Below are positions 1-8,175 of a stretch of 64,000 nt of DNA, in pieces. A program made the translations under genes and the position numbers. Within the stretch, counting starts at the first letter, position 1. Each line of letters opens with the position of its first letter. A model generated the notes under the pieces. That model was not told where the DNA came from. It made no database searches and saw only the letters and a program-made list of their open reading frames with translations. This stretch comes from Paenibacillus sp. UNC499MF (lineage in GTDB: Bacteria > Bacillota > Bacilli > Paenibacillales > NBRC-103111): assembly GCF_900107975.1 (NCBI RefSeq), contig NZ_FNVF01000001.1:1059237-1123236 (forward strand). Direction: 5' to 3'.

Positions 1-2
1 AA

Positions 3-236
3 GAAAATAAGAAACATGGAAAGTATGTCGGTCCGATTCCCTATGGATTGTTACAAAACGATTCAAGAGCCCAGATCGAAGCCAAGCTGGGCACACCCAC
101 GAGGAGAGCCGAGGAGTTGGATAACTACTATTTGGATGGCCTCGTATGGACGGCAGCCTTTGAAGGGGAAAGGTTTCAATTTCTGAAGGTGGCTGTTCCA
201 ACAAATGGCAAGCGAAAATATGGCCTCTGCCCGTGA
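3..236 (+). CDS. Small protein, 3' part only (related to the 500-1048 gene)
   Basis: The frame is open from the first bases of the window and ends at TGA 234-236, so only about 77 C-terminal residues are visible and the start lies outside. The readable part has a G-P-I-P-Y-G-L-L turn followed by a segment ending L-G-T-P, a tryptophan and a phenylalanine-rich strand. The same order (G-D-L-P-K-G-I-T, then Y-G-Q-P, then A-W-R-K-P-G) occurs in the protein at 500-1048, so the two look like diverged relatives. This layout recalls small immunity proteins of polymorphic toxin systems, but that is inference from shape only. Base composition is lower in GC than the operons further right. Confidence 0.55.
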   Translation, partial: ENKKHGKYVGPIPYGLLQNDSRAQIEAKLGTPTRRAEELDNYYLDGLVWTAAFEGERFQFLKVAVPTNGKRKYGLCP

Positions 237-255
237 TGTATTGCAGGGATATTAG

Positions 256-432
256 TCCATATACATAAAATGCTTGTGCGATTTCTCAAAGATGGATAAT
301 CTCCGGCAGTTGGAGTTGAATTCCTTGAAATCGCTGCGGGACATCGAAAATCTGTGGACCGCCAGGCGGATTGAGGTTCCGGGGCTGAAAGAGATTCATA
401 CAGCCATTTGGGCAGAAGCCTTTGCTCTCTAG
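256..432 (+). pseudogene. Leucine-rich-repeat-like remnant
   Basis: An open frame with no convincing start or ribosome site encodes about 58 codons. It contains a clear leucine-rich-repeat rhythm (N-L-R-Q-L-E-L-N-S-L-K-S-L, then I-E-V-P-G-L-K-E-I) and ends at TAG 430-432. It is bounded upstream by a stop at 253-255. The most likely reading is the 3' end of a decayed LRR protein left between the two small related genes. It could be a chance frame, but the periodic leucines argue against that. Confidence 0.35.
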
Positions 433-499
433 AGGGACATGCTGGGCCTGCGTCACGTTGTGTGTGCATTTGAGGGCACGAAAGGAAGGGATTATAAGC

Positions 500-1048
500 A
501 TGAAAGAACCATCAGAACAGCTCATTGAAATGCTTGGACATCCATACAGTCCCAAGAATGTTCAAGCTTTGCTGCAATCATTAGGCGTCAAGCGGATGCC
601 GCCCGCGAACAGCTATTTTAACGACGATATTATCTGGTCTGTGAAAGCATCGCTGCGCATCGATCTTTATCGCGCCCCCAAAATAAATGATCTGACTGGG
701 CTCAATTATACAGATCAAGATGGATGGATCATTGGCGCGATACATTTTCTTGCACCCGGGTCGGATGACAGAATTAAAACTCCGTTTCCCGGAGATCTTC
801 CCAAGGGAATCACGATGCGCTCAACACCGGATGAGCCGATAAAGGCATATGGCCAGCCCGAACTGGATGAAGAATGTGAATGGCCCGGATTTTCCGGCCG
901 GATTTTGGCATGGCGCAAGCCGGGCATAAATATCGCAATTCAATATGCGGACAGTGAGACCGGCAGCAGCATGATAAGCTTCACAGCCTGTTTAATCGGC
1001 TGCATAGGCGCCTGGCGAAGCGATAATCCGGAAATCTTTGCTCCCTGA
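500..1048 (+). CDS. Hypothetical small protein, possible immunity-type
   Basis: 182 residues from ATG 500, chosen because AAAGGAAGGG (481-490) sits about nine bases upstream; the longer frame from 422 has no ribosome site. No signal peptide or membrane segment is seen. The core segment has G-D-L-P-K-G-I-T, a short helix region ending Y-G-Q-P, then an acidic E-E-C-E-W patch and A-W-R-K-P-G. The partial protein at the window start shows the same order, so this is probably a tandem paralogue. Families with this layout include immunity proteins next to contact-dependent or polymorphic toxins, but no toxin gene is visible here. Function is not assigned. Confidence 0.7.
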   Translation: MKEPSEQLIEMLGHPYSPKNVQALLQSLGVKRMPPANSYFNDDIIWSVKASLRIDLYRAPKINDLTGLNYTDQDGWIIGAIHFLAPGSDDRIKTPFPGDLPKGITMRSTPDEPIKAYGQPELDEECEWPGFSGRILAWRKPGINIAIQYADSETGSSMISFTACLIGCIGAWRSDNPEIFAP

Positions 1049-1252
1049 TTACAGAGGCGAAATTTTCTCATTGAATAAAAGGCGCGGAGTTGTTCTTCCG
1101 GGTCTTTTTTTGCTTCAAGCAGGCTTTCAGTATCTGCCTTCCTTTGAGATAGGTTACCGTATTCAAATTGGATGTGCCTCATCCATTATGATAATGGCAG
1201 GGTGTGCATTTTCATGGACTATTTGCTCGGGTCTATACAGATAAGACTTTTA

Positions 1253-1280
1253 TTAATGCATTAAAATATCGTTATATACT
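1253..1280 (+). promoter_or_regulatory. Possible promoter of the histidine phosphatase gene
   Basis: TTAATG (1253-1258) and TATACT (1275-1280) are separated by 16 bases in an AT-rich stretch just before the TTG start at 1304. The -35 match is weak. The rest of the 1049-1303 gap shows nothing recognisable. Confidence 0.3.
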
Positions 1281-1303
1281 AAAAGGATTGGTTGGTGATT
1301 TAG

Positions 1304-1903
1304 TTGATTACAAATCTTTATTTTGTTCGACATGCTCATTCTACTTATTCTGCCGATGAATTAAATAGACCTTTATCAGAACGTGGACAAGAGGATGCTA
1401 GCAAAGTTACTAATATACTGAAAAACGAAAGTATAAATGTCCTGATTTCAAGTCCGTATAAAAGAGCAATACAAACTATTGAAGGGTTAACCGGAATAGT
1501 TGGTATTGATATAGTCATAGAAGAAGATTTTAAAGAAAGGTTATTATCTGAGAAGCCCCTCAATGACTTTGACAGTGCAATTGCTAAGGTATGGGAGGAC
1601 TATTCCTTTTCATGGGAGGGGGGAGAATCGAACGTTGTTGCCCAGAATAGGGGAGTTAGAGCGCTCGAAAGAGTATTGGAACGACATGAAGGTAAAAATA
1701 TTGCAATCGGGACACATGGTAATATCATGGTATTAATTATGAATTACCTGGATAAAAAGTTTGATTTCACATTTTGGAAACAGCTGGATATGCCTGACAT
1801 TTACAAGTTAAGTTTCGACAATCGGAGACTTATTGAAGTAAAACGCATATGGGACAAGGGACAAGAGAAGCCTGATAATACAAGCCACGTAACCTCTCTT
1901 TGA
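1304..1903 (+). CDS. Histidine phosphatase family protein (phosphoglycerate-mutase-like)
   Basis: 199 residues beginning at TTG 1304; no ATG is available before the catalytic motif. The N-terminal V-R-H-A at residues 8-11 is the RHG-type signature carrying the phospho-accepting histidine. It is followed by L-S-E-R-G near residue 25 and S-S-P-Y-K-R-A near 50. The second catalytic histidine is in T-H-G-N-I-M around residue 140. These are the hallmarks of the branch-1 histidine phosphatases, cytoplasmic enzymes that remove phosphate from varied small molecules or proteins. The substrate cannot be told from sequence. The gene is distinctly AT-rich compared with the operons to the right and appears monocistronic, consistent with an accessory acquisition. 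Confidence 0.85.
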   Translation: MITNLYFVRHAHSTYSADELNRPLSERGQEDASKVTNILKNESINVLISSPYKRAIQTIEGLTGIVGIDIVIEEDFKERLLSEKPLNDFDSAIAKVWEDYSFSWEGGESNVVAQNRGVRALERVLERHEGKNIAIGTHGNIMVLIMNYLDKKFDFTFWKQLDMPDIYKLSFDNRRLIEVKRIWDKGQEKPDNTSHVTSL

Positions 1904-2099
1904 CCTTACGTCCCAGCTTGTTTTATGACTCAGGTTGTTCTTGCAGACCTATAAGCATCAGGCTATCAGCCGCCTCTTCATTTGAGCAGATACTATTCCT
2001 GTAATTTGTATTCAGTGTCAACTAAACACATGAATGCTGTGTGTGATTGGAGAAGCAACGATTATAAGAAGTCGGAAGACCGCTACTTGTAAAATCATA

Positions 2100-2139
2100 A
2101 AAAGCTTGCGCCGCCTTTGGCTCAAGCTTTTATTTTTTT
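2100..2139 (+). terminator. Rho-independent terminator
   Basis: AAAGCTTG (2101-2108) pairs with CAAGCTTT (2123-2130) and is followed by a T-rich run to 2139. It lies 200 bases beyond the phosphatase stop and about 130 bases beyond the stop of the convergent LacI-type gene. The rest of the 1904-2270 gap holds nothing that could be recognised. Confidence 0.7.
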
Positions 2140-2270
2140 AACCTTCAATCAGTAAATTTTATTGGTCGAACAGAGCGTAACGTCTGGCTGAAAATGGACT
2201 CTGCCGGGAGGCTGGCTTGAACATGGCGAGACACTGAAGGTGCAATTGTAAAGCCGGTCTGGCCCAAGGA

Positions 2271-3254
2271 TTATCCGTGTCGTGTAGTTCCACGCTGGAT
2301 AAGCGTTACCTCCAGTTGGTGGTTTTCCTCATCCAAATGTATCTGTTCAATTTTCTTGATCAGAATTCGAGCGGCAAGCATGCCCATTTCATAAATAGGC
2401 TGAGATACGGTTGATAGTTCAGGGAAAACCATTTCAGCTAACGAAATGCCGTCATAGCCGATAATTTGGACTTGATCCGGCACCCGGATACCAAGCTCCT
2501 GCAAGGCCCGGAGCGTACCGATTGCCATCAGGTCATTGCCGGCGAATATTCCATCAATGTCCGGATGCTCCTGGAGAAGCTTTTTCGCAGCTTCAGCGGC
2601 TTCTTTTAACTGATAATTCCCATTAGCAATAAGCTTAGGAGTAAACCAGGACATATTTTCAACCAAATCAAGGTAGCCTTGGCACCGCTCTTCCGCAATC
2701 CACAAGCCCTTAGGCCCTCTGATATGCGCAATTTTGTTGCATCCTTGCTGCAATAATGCCTGGACGGCTAAGTGGGCCCCTTCACGATTCTTCGAAGTGA
2801 CGGTAGGGACGACGGGGGAGCTGCTGCGGTCTACAGCGACCATAGGGATATCGAGCTGATCAATTTCCTCCTCCGTTAAAGTATTGGTTGCCATGATGAA
2901 TCCGTCGATATACTTCTGCTTTAGGTTCTGGATGTATTGCCTTTCGATTTTGGCCGACTCACTGGTGTTGCATAGGATCGTCGTATACCCATACATCTGT
3001 GTAACTTTCTCAACGGCAAGCGCAAGCTCGTTAAAGAAAGGGTTGGTAATATCCGGAACGAACAGCGCAATAGTCTTGGTCGACTTCTTGGAGAGGCTGC
3101 GCGCGACATCATTCGGTATATAATTTAGCAATTTAATGGCTTTATGAACTTTCTGCAACGTATCCTCGTGAACATAACCTTTCTGATTAATGACACGAGA
3201 AACGGTAGCAACGGAAACGCCAGCTAATTTAGAAACATCTCGAATCGTTGCGAT
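2271..3254 (-). CDS. LacI-family transcriptional repressor of the nucleoside operon (ATC start)
   Basis: 327 residues when read from ATC at 3254-3252. The full LacI helix-turn-helix begins M-A-T-I-R-D-V-S-K-L-A-G-V-S (residues 1-14), followed by A-T-V-S-R-V and the hinge region P-N-D-V-A-R-S-L. A periplasmic-binding-protein-like effector domain fills the rest. No ATG, GTG or TTG exists in frame between this point and the upstream stop, and the next internal start (TTG 3158) would remove the whole DNA-binding domain. AGGAG lies eight bases before the ATC, which is ideal spacing. It is divergent from the nucleoside hydrolase operon and has palindromic LacI-type operators next to both promoters, so it probably represses that operon and itself, with a nucleoside or ribose as likely inducer. 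Either ATC is used as a rare start or a point mutation has crippled the gene. Confidence 0.85.
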   Translation of the reverse strand: MATIRDVSKLAGVSVATVSRVINQKGYVHEDTLQKVHKAIKLLNYIPNDVARSLSKKSTKTIALFVPDITNPFFNELALAVEKVTQMYGYTTILCNTSESAKIERQYIQNLKQKYIDGFIMATNTLTEEEIDQLDIPMVAVDRSSSPVVPTVTSKNREGAHLAVQALLQQGCNKIAHIRGPKGLWIAEERCQGYLDLVENMSWFTPKLIANGNYQLKEAAEAAKKLLQEHPDIDGIFAGNDLMAIGTLRALQELGIRVPDQVQIIGYDGISLAEMVFPELSTVSQPIYEMGMLAARILIKKIEQIHLDEENHQLEVTLIQRGTTRHG

Positions 3255-3278
3255 GCTCTCATCTCCTATTAAGTAAGG

Positions 3279-3292
3279 TGTAATCGATTACA
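3279..3292. promoter_or_regulatory. LacI-type operator at the repressor promoter
   Basis: TGTAATCGATTACA is a perfect 14-bp palindrome with the central CG typical of LacI-family sites. It lies just downstream of the -10 box of the repressor promoter, where bound repressor would block transcription (autoregulation). Confidence 0.8.
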
Positions 3293-3308
3293 CAAATAAA
3301 TATTGATT

Positions 3309-3337
3309 ATCTTACTGTATTGGCATTCGATTGTCAA
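3309..3337 (-). promoter_or_regulatory. Promoter of the LacI-type gene
   Basis: On the minus strand TTGACA (3337-3332) and TAAGAT (3314-3309) are separated by exactly 17 bases, a near-consensus vegetative promoter. Confidence 0.8.
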
Positions 3338-3362
3338 TGCAGGTTTTCCAACGATCTTCTTG

Positions 3363-3391
3363 TTGACATTGGTTTCGTATTGAATTAACAT
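3363..3391 (+). promoter_or_regulatory. Promoter of the nucleoside operon
   Basis: TTGACA (3363-3368) and TAACAT (3386-3391) are 17 bases apart. The operator at 3405-3416 lies at the expected start of transcription. Confidence 0.8.
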
Positions 3392-3404
3392 AAACTCGAA
3401 ATAG

Positions 3405-3416
3405 GTAACCGGTTAC
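3405..3416. promoter_or_regulatory. LacI-type operator of the nucleoside operon
   Basis: GTAACCGGTTAC is a perfect 12-bp palindrome with a central CG, matching the half-site style (GTAA/TTAC) of the palindrome at 3279-3292. Its position just after the -10 box fits repression of the operon. Confidence 0.75.
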
Positions 3417-3501
3417 ACATTCCGTAATTATTATTTTGTTAGCTGTTAGGGAAGGATAAACTAAAGGTTTAATTTTCTAATTTGAGAGGATGCTGAGCAG
3501 A

Positions 3502-4425
3502 ATGAGCGTAAGAAAAATTCCTATTATTATTGACACGGATCCCGGAATTGACGATGCGGTTGCGATTGGCGTAGCCCTGCATCATGAATCGCTGGACGTC
3601 AAGCTGCTGACAACCGTCGCCGGGAATGTATCCGTTGAAAAAACGACCCAAAATGCGCTTAAGCTGATCGAGTTCTTCGGTACAGGCACTCCTGTTGCTA
3701 AAGGCGCAAAACAACCGCTCTGCATTCCATATGAGGACAGCAGTCACATTCATGGGGAGTCCGGCATGGGCGGATACGAATTTCCGGAGCCGGCAAGAAG
3801 CATTCATCCCGAACACGCCGTCCAAGCAATTCGCGAGACGATTATGAATTGCGAGGAGAAAGTAACGCTCGTACCGATCGGACCGCTGACCAATATCGCT
3901 TTGTTCCTGGCGATGTACCCGGAGTATAAATCACGCATTGAACGGATTGTACTGATGGGTGGTTCGGCATCTGCGGGGAATCATACCCAGACGGCAGAGT
4001 ACAACATTTATGCGGATCCGGAAGCGGCCAAGATGGTTTTTGCTTCAAGCCTGGATATTACCATGGTCGGACTGGATGTAACCAGAAACGCGACTTTGAC
4101 ACCGGATAATGTGGTCCAGATTCGCGATTTGAATGAAACCGGCAACATGCTGTATTCCATGTTCCAGCATTATCGCGGCGGCAGCTTAAAGACCGGGCTG
4201 AAAATGCATGATTTATGCGCGATTGCCTATATCGTTAAGCCTGAATTGTTCAAATCCCAGAAATACTTCGTAGACGTGGAGAATGCGGGTACGTACACGG
4301 CCGGTACGACGATTGTGGATCGAAATAACCGGTATCAGAAAGAACCGAATGTAAACGTTTGCCTGGACATTGACGTGGATGCATTCCGTGCATGGGCGAT
4401 CGAATGTATTGCGAAAGCAAAATAA
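3502..4425 (+). CDS. Nucleoside hydrolase (inosine/uridine-preferring type)
   Basis: 307 residues from ATG 3502; the ATG at 3490 overlaps the GAGAGG ribosome site and is less likely. D-T-D-P-G-I-D-D-A at residues 11-19 is the calcium-binding signature of the nucleoside hydrolase family, and the later M-G-G and T-I-V-D segments also fit. The enzyme splits ribonucleosides into a base and free ribose in the cytoplasm; purine or pyrimidine preference cannot be read from the motif. It is the first gene of a four-gene operon that also holds a ribokinase-like kinase and a nucleoside transporter, so ribose released here is probably phosphorylated by the kinase two genes downstream. Control by the divergent LacI-type repressor is indicated by the operator at 3405. 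Confidence 0.93.
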   Translation: MSVRKIPIIIDTDPGIDDAVAIGVALHHESLDVKLLTTVAGNVSVEKTTQNALKLIEFFGTGTPVAKGAKQPLCIPYEDSSHIHGESGMGGYEFPEPARSIHPEHAVQAIRETIMNCEEKVTLVPIGPLTNIALFLAMYPEYKSRIERIVLMGGSASAGNHTQTAEYNIYADPEAAKMVFASSLDITMVGLDVTRNATLTPDNVVQIRDLNETGNMLYSMFQHYRGGSLKTGLKMHDLCAIAYIVKPELFKSQKYFVDVENAGTYTAGTTIVDRNNRYQKEPNVNVCLDIDVDAFRAWAIECIAKAK

Positions 4426-4454
4426 ATCTAACATCTTAGAGGGGAGACCTCCAC

Positions 4455-5813
4455 TTGGCAGAACTCATATTTGGCTTAATCGTTGTCGTGCTTGCAGGCT
4501 GGATGATTACTAAGAAAGTCAATGCCACCGTTGTTTTGTTCGTTGCAGGAATCGTACTGTTATACGGCGCTGTATTTATGGGGCATAACGTTTTACCTGC
4601 GGATGCGGCGACGGGGTCCAGATGGTTTGACCCGATGAAGTCGATTACAAATAATTTTATTAGCAACTTAGGTAATATCGGTATGACGATCATGGTTTTA
4701 TTCGGTTTCTCATCCTATATGACGAAAATCGGCGCGAACGAAGTAACCGTTCAAACCTTGATGAAACCGTTATCCGGAATCAAATCGGTTTATGTACTCG
4801 TCCCTGTCATTTTCGTTGTCGGCAACCTGCTGTCACTTGTGGTTCCAAGCGCTTCGAGCCTTGCCATTCTGCTAATGGCTACGCTGTATCCGGTTTTGAA
4901 GCGAATCGGCATGTCCGGATTGACGGCAGGTGCCGTTATTGCGACAACAGCGACTATCATCCCGACGCCGCTCGGCGCGGATAATGTCATTGCCGCTCAG
5001 ACGCTGGGCATTGATTTAATGGAATACGTCATGAAGTATCATGCCGTCATTTCGATTCCGACGCTTATATTGATGACCATCGCGCATTATTTCTGGCAGA
5101 AATATATGGATAAGAAAAATCCCGAAACCGATACAATCGACGAATCGAAGCTTGGAACACTGCGCGAGGATTTGCCGCCAACTTATTATGGCTTACTTCC
5201 CATTCTTCCACTCGTTCTGATTACGGTATTCGGTATCTTCGTTAAATCGATCAAAATCGGTCTTGTTGAAATCACTTTTATTTCGCTGATCGTTGCAGTC
5301 GTTGTCGAAATGATCCGTAAACGTAAAATTCAGCAGGTGTTCGAAGAACTGATGGTGTTCTTCCGAGGTATGGGGGACGGGCTTGCGATGGTTGTTTCGC
5401 TGCTTGTTGCCGCCAGCTTGCTTGTTGACGGCCTAAAAGCGCTCGGCATTGTAGACATGCTGACAGATTCGGTAAAAGATTTGAATGGCGCAGGCATGAT
5501 CCTGATGTTTGCTTTCTCGGGAATTACGGCCCTTATCGGCCTGATCAGCGGCGGCGGCCTGGCAGTATTCTACGCCTCGGTCGGATTGCTGCCAGACATT
5601 GCCCAAAACGTAGGCATTGACGGGGCGATGCTTTCAATTCCGATGCAGTTGATCGCCAACCTTGTGCGCTCGGTTTCTCCGGTGGCTGCATGTATTATTG
5701 TCGTTTGCAGCATCATTCAGAAAAGCCCGATGGCAGTTATCAAGCGGACCTCTGTTCCGATTATAGTCGGCATCATAAGTACGCTGGTGCTGTCCTACGT
5801 AATGTTCTCTTAA
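4455..5813 (+). CDS. DcuC-like C4-dicarboxylate carrier family permease
   Basis: 452 residues from TTG 4455, with AGGGGAG about nine bases upstream and only 29 bases after the hydrolase stop. The protein is hydrophobic throughout, with roughly 11-12 membrane segments. It contains the V-V-P-S-A-S-S-L-A motif and the G-G-G-L-A-V-F-Y segment seen in the DcuC/short-chain-carboxylate carrier group. In Proteobacteria DcuC moves succinate and related acids. Sitting between a nucleoside hydrolase and a ribokinase-type gene, this copy may carry a nucleoside, a base or a sugar acid instead; that is inference from context. A second, unrelated transporter closes the operon, so the two probably handle different substrates or directions, such as import of nucleoside and export of free base. 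Confidence 0.8.
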   Translation: MAELIFGLIVVVLAGWMITKKVNATVVLFVAGIVLLYGAVFMGHNVLPADAATGSRWFDPMKSITNNFISNLGNIGMTIMVLFGFSSYMTKIGANEVTVQTLMKPLSGIKSVYVLVPVIFVVGNLLSLVVPSASSLAILLMATLYPVLKRIGMSGLTAGAVIATTATIIPTPLGADNVIAAQTLGIDLMEYVMKYHAVISIPTLILMTIAHYFWQKYMDKKNPETDTIDESKLGTLREDLPPTYYGLLPILPLVLITVFGIFVKSIKIGLVEITFISLIVAVVVEMIRKRKIQQVFEELMVFFRGMGDGLAMVVSLLVAASLLVDGLKALGIVDMLTDSVKDLNGAGMILMFAFSGITALIGLISGGGLAVFYASVGLLPDIAQNVGIDGAMLSIPMQLIANLVRSVSPVAACIIVVCSIIQKSPMAVIKRTSVPIIVGIISTLVLSYVMFS

Positions 5814-5880
5814 GCGGTAACATGATCGCTGTGTAAGAACACTTAAATAGAGGGTGTTAAAGGATTGGAGTGAGAGAAAA

Positions 5881-6804
5881 ATGAGAAAGATATGCATACT
5901 AGGAAGTATTAATATGGATTCCAGCCTGTTGCTGGAAACCCTCCCGCACGAAGGAGAGACCCTATTTGCAGCGGGAAAAATTGTCGGTCCCGGCGGGAAA
6001 GGATTTAACCAGGCAGTGTCGGCGGCCCGGCTTGGAGCATCCGTGCACTTTATCGGCCAAGTCGGGGCGGATGAATACGGCAAACAACTCGTCTCTACCT
6101 TGCGGCAGGAAGGCATTCACACCGAGCATGTCAGCGTAAATCCGGATTTGCCTACGGGAGAAGCGTTGATTCTATTCAGCAACAGCGGCAGCAATATGAT
6201 CGTCGTCAGCGCCGGCTCGAATATGGGAATTACAGCGCAGGATGTGGAGGAATCCAGAGAAATTATCAAATTATCCGATGTCGTCGTGGCTCAATTCGAA
6301 GTGCCGGTTGAAGTCATTCAGCATGTTTTTGCAATTGCGAAGGAAGAAGGGAAGGTCACGGTGCTGAATCCTGCGCCGGCCAAGGCGATCCCGTCCGCGC
6401 TGCTTCAGGTCACGGATTTCCTTATCCCGAACGAAAGCGAGATGCACATGCTCACCGGTTGCGATACGAACTCCGAACAGGATATGGTGCAAGGGGCAGC
6501 GGCTCTGCTTGAACAAGGCGTAGGATGCGTGATCGTCACGCTAGGCGATCGGGGCAGCCTTATTTGTCACCCGGACGGCAATTTATCGATTCCCGCCGAA
6601 AAGGTTGCCGCGATTGATACTACCGCTGCCGGCGACAGCTTTATAGGATCCTTCTGCACCATGCTGCAAAGGCAGGAACGGAAGAAACTCGGGCATGTCT
6701 CGGAAGCGGTCAAGTTTGCCAGCCGGTTCTCGTCGATTGTCGTACAGCGCAAAGGCGCCTTTCAATCCATCCCCTATGCTTACGAACTAGCAGAAATGAG
6801 CTGA
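5881..6804 (+). CDS. rbsK: Ribokinase / PfkB-family carbohydrate kinase
   Basis: 307 residues from ATG 5881, chosen over 5854 because GGAGTGAG lies seven bases before it. The N-terminus I-L-G-S-I-N-M-D and the G-P-G-G-K-G-F-N-Q-A motif near residue 40 form the substrate-binding part of ribokinases. D-T-T-A-A-G-D-S-F near residue 245 is the ATP/anion-hole motif with the catalytic aspartate; the usual G-A-G-D reads A-A-G-D here. It phosphorylates ribose at O-5 using ATP, feeding the pentose phosphate pathway. Placement after the nucleoside hydrolase supports free ribose as substrate, though a nucleoside kinase of the same fold is possible. The next gene starts four bases after its stop, so they are translationally linked. 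Confidence 0.85.
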   Translation: MRKICILGSINMDSSLLLETLPHEGETLFAAGKIVGPGGKGFNQAVSAARLGASVHFIGQVGADEYGKQLVSTLRQEGIHTEHVSVNPDLPTGEALILFSNSGSNMIVVSAGSNMGITAQDVEESREIIKLSDVVVAQFEVPVEVIQHVFAIAKEEGKVTVLNPAPAKAIPSALLQVTDFLIPNESEMHMLTGCDTNSEQDMVQGAAALLEQGVGCVIVTLGDRGSLICHPDGNLSIPAEKVAAIDTTAAGDSFIGSFCTMLQRQERKKLGHVSEAVKFASRFSSIVVQRKGAFQSIPYAYELAEMS

Positions 6805-6808
6805 TAAC

Positions 6809-8032
6809 ATGAGCATTTTATGGGGGCTTGTAGGCTTAACGGTTATTTTGGGGATTGCCTACTTGATGTCAGACCATAAGAAAAATATTAATTATCGCAC
6901 GGTTATCGTCGGGCTTGGAATTCAATTGGTATTCGGTTATATCGTACTCAAATGGGATATCGGCAAGCAGGCGCTGGAGGTCGTATCCAGAGGGTTTACG
7001 AACTTATTCCACTACGGATACGAAGGTCTCTCCTTCGTGTTCGGAAGCTTGGCGGATAAGACTCAGGCCACGGGTAATATATTCGCCATTCGCGTAGCGA
7101 TGCTGGCTGTGTTTATTACGCCGCTGATCGGCATTCTATACCGGTTCGGCATCATGCAGTTCTTCATGCGGGTCGTCGGCGGAGGGCTCGGCAAATTGCT
7201 GAAGACAAGCCGCGCGGAATCGTTAGCGGCGGCAGGAAATATCTTTCTGGGGCTGCAGGAAATTCCGATCATGATCAAACCGTATATGAAGGTCTTGACT
7301 CGTTCAGAGATGTTCGCGATCATGGTCGGCGGCCTCGCCTCCGTCGCGGGCGGAATCATGGTTGCCTATGCTGCATTAGGCATTCCGATAGCCTATTTAT
7401 TGTCCGCGAGCTTGATGTCGGCTCCAGCGGGTCTCATCGTTGCGAAAATTATGATTCCGGAAACCGATACGCCGATAGAGGCAGGGTCTCGCGAACTTGA
7501 AGAAGAAGATTCCGAAACGAAGGATAATCTCATCAATATTATTTCGAAAGGCGCTTCCGCAGGCATGAGGATGGCGGTACAGATTATCGCCATGCTGATC
7601 GCGTTTGTTTCTATGGTAGCGCTTCTAAACGGACTGCTTGGTTGGGTCGGAAGCTGGTTCGGGTACGGAGATTTGTCGCTTCAGATGATTCTGGGCTGGG
7701 TGTTTGCTCCGCTTGCCTTTGTGATCGGCGTTCCCTGGTCTGAAGCAACGATAACAGGCAGTTTTTTGGGGCAGAAATTCGTCATGAATGAAATGATCGC
7801 CTTTGGTTCATTTGCTAAGGAAATGGAACATTTGTCACCCAAGACGATTGCGATCGTAAGCTTCGCGCTTTGCGGTTTTGCGAATATCGGTTCAATGGGG
7901 ATCCTGTTAGGCTCGATGCGATCGTTAGCTCCTGAACGAAGTAATGAAGTGGGACGTCTTGCTTTTAAAGCAGTGATTGCGGCATCACTGGCGAATCTGT
8001 TAAGCGGTACGATCGCCGGCATGTTTATGTAG
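6809..8032 (+). CDS. nupC: Concentrative nucleoside transporter, NupC/CNT family
   Basis: 407 residues from ATG 6809, the last gene of the operon. The protein has about eight to ten membrane segments. The central part has the CNT-family layout: a G-x-x-E-x-P motif (L-G-L-Q-E-I-P-I-M-I-K-P), later S-E-A-T and C-G-F-A-N-I-G-S. These regions bind the nucleoside and the coupling cation. The family imports nucleosides with protons or sodium. Together with the hydrolase and kinase this gives a complete uptake-and-cleavage route for ribonucleosides. A hairpin at 8061-8099 ends the transcript. The neighbouring regulator and operators suggest induction by the nucleoside or its products. Confidence 0.92.
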   Translation: MSILWGLVGLTVILGIAYLMSDHKKNINYRTVIVGLGIQLVFGYIVLKWDIGKQALEVVSRGFTNLFHYGYEGLSFVFGSLADKTQATGNIFAIRVAMLAVFITPLIGILYRFGIMQFFMRVVGGGLGKLLKTSRAESLAAAGNIFLGLQEIPIMIKPYMKVLTRSEMFAIMVGGLASVAGGIMVAYAALGIPIAYLLSASLMSAPAGLIVAKIMIPETDTPIEAGSRELEEEDSETKDNLINIISKGASAGMRMAVQIIAMLIAFVSMVALLNGLLGWVGSWFGYGDLSLQMILGWVFAPLAFVIGVPWSEATITGSFLGQKFVMNEMIAFGSFAKEMEHLSPKTIAIVSFALCGFANIGSMGILLGSMRSLAPERSNEVGRLAFKAVIAASLANLLSGTIAGMFM

Positions 8033-8060
8033 AAGTAAAGAAATCAACGGAAAGTCAACG

Positions 8061-8099
8061 AAGCATTGCAATCTCGACATGAGAATCTGCAATGCTTTT
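8061..8099 (+). terminator. Terminator of the nucleoside operon
   Basis: AAGCATTGCA (8061-8070) pairs perfectly with TGCAATGCTT (8088-8097), followed by a short T run. It lies between the nucleoside operon and the convergent TetR gene. Confidence 0.7.
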
Positions 8100-8175
8100 G
8101 GTTGTGCGCCCGGCAAGCTCACATTTGAGAAAACAGCATTTGCAGGCGCCCAGGTTATATGCATCATGCATCATA

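Noticed and set aside
1038-1244. Small frame between the hypothetical protein and the histidine phosphatase
   Set aside because: It overlaps the end of the previous gene, has no ribosome site and no recognisable features.
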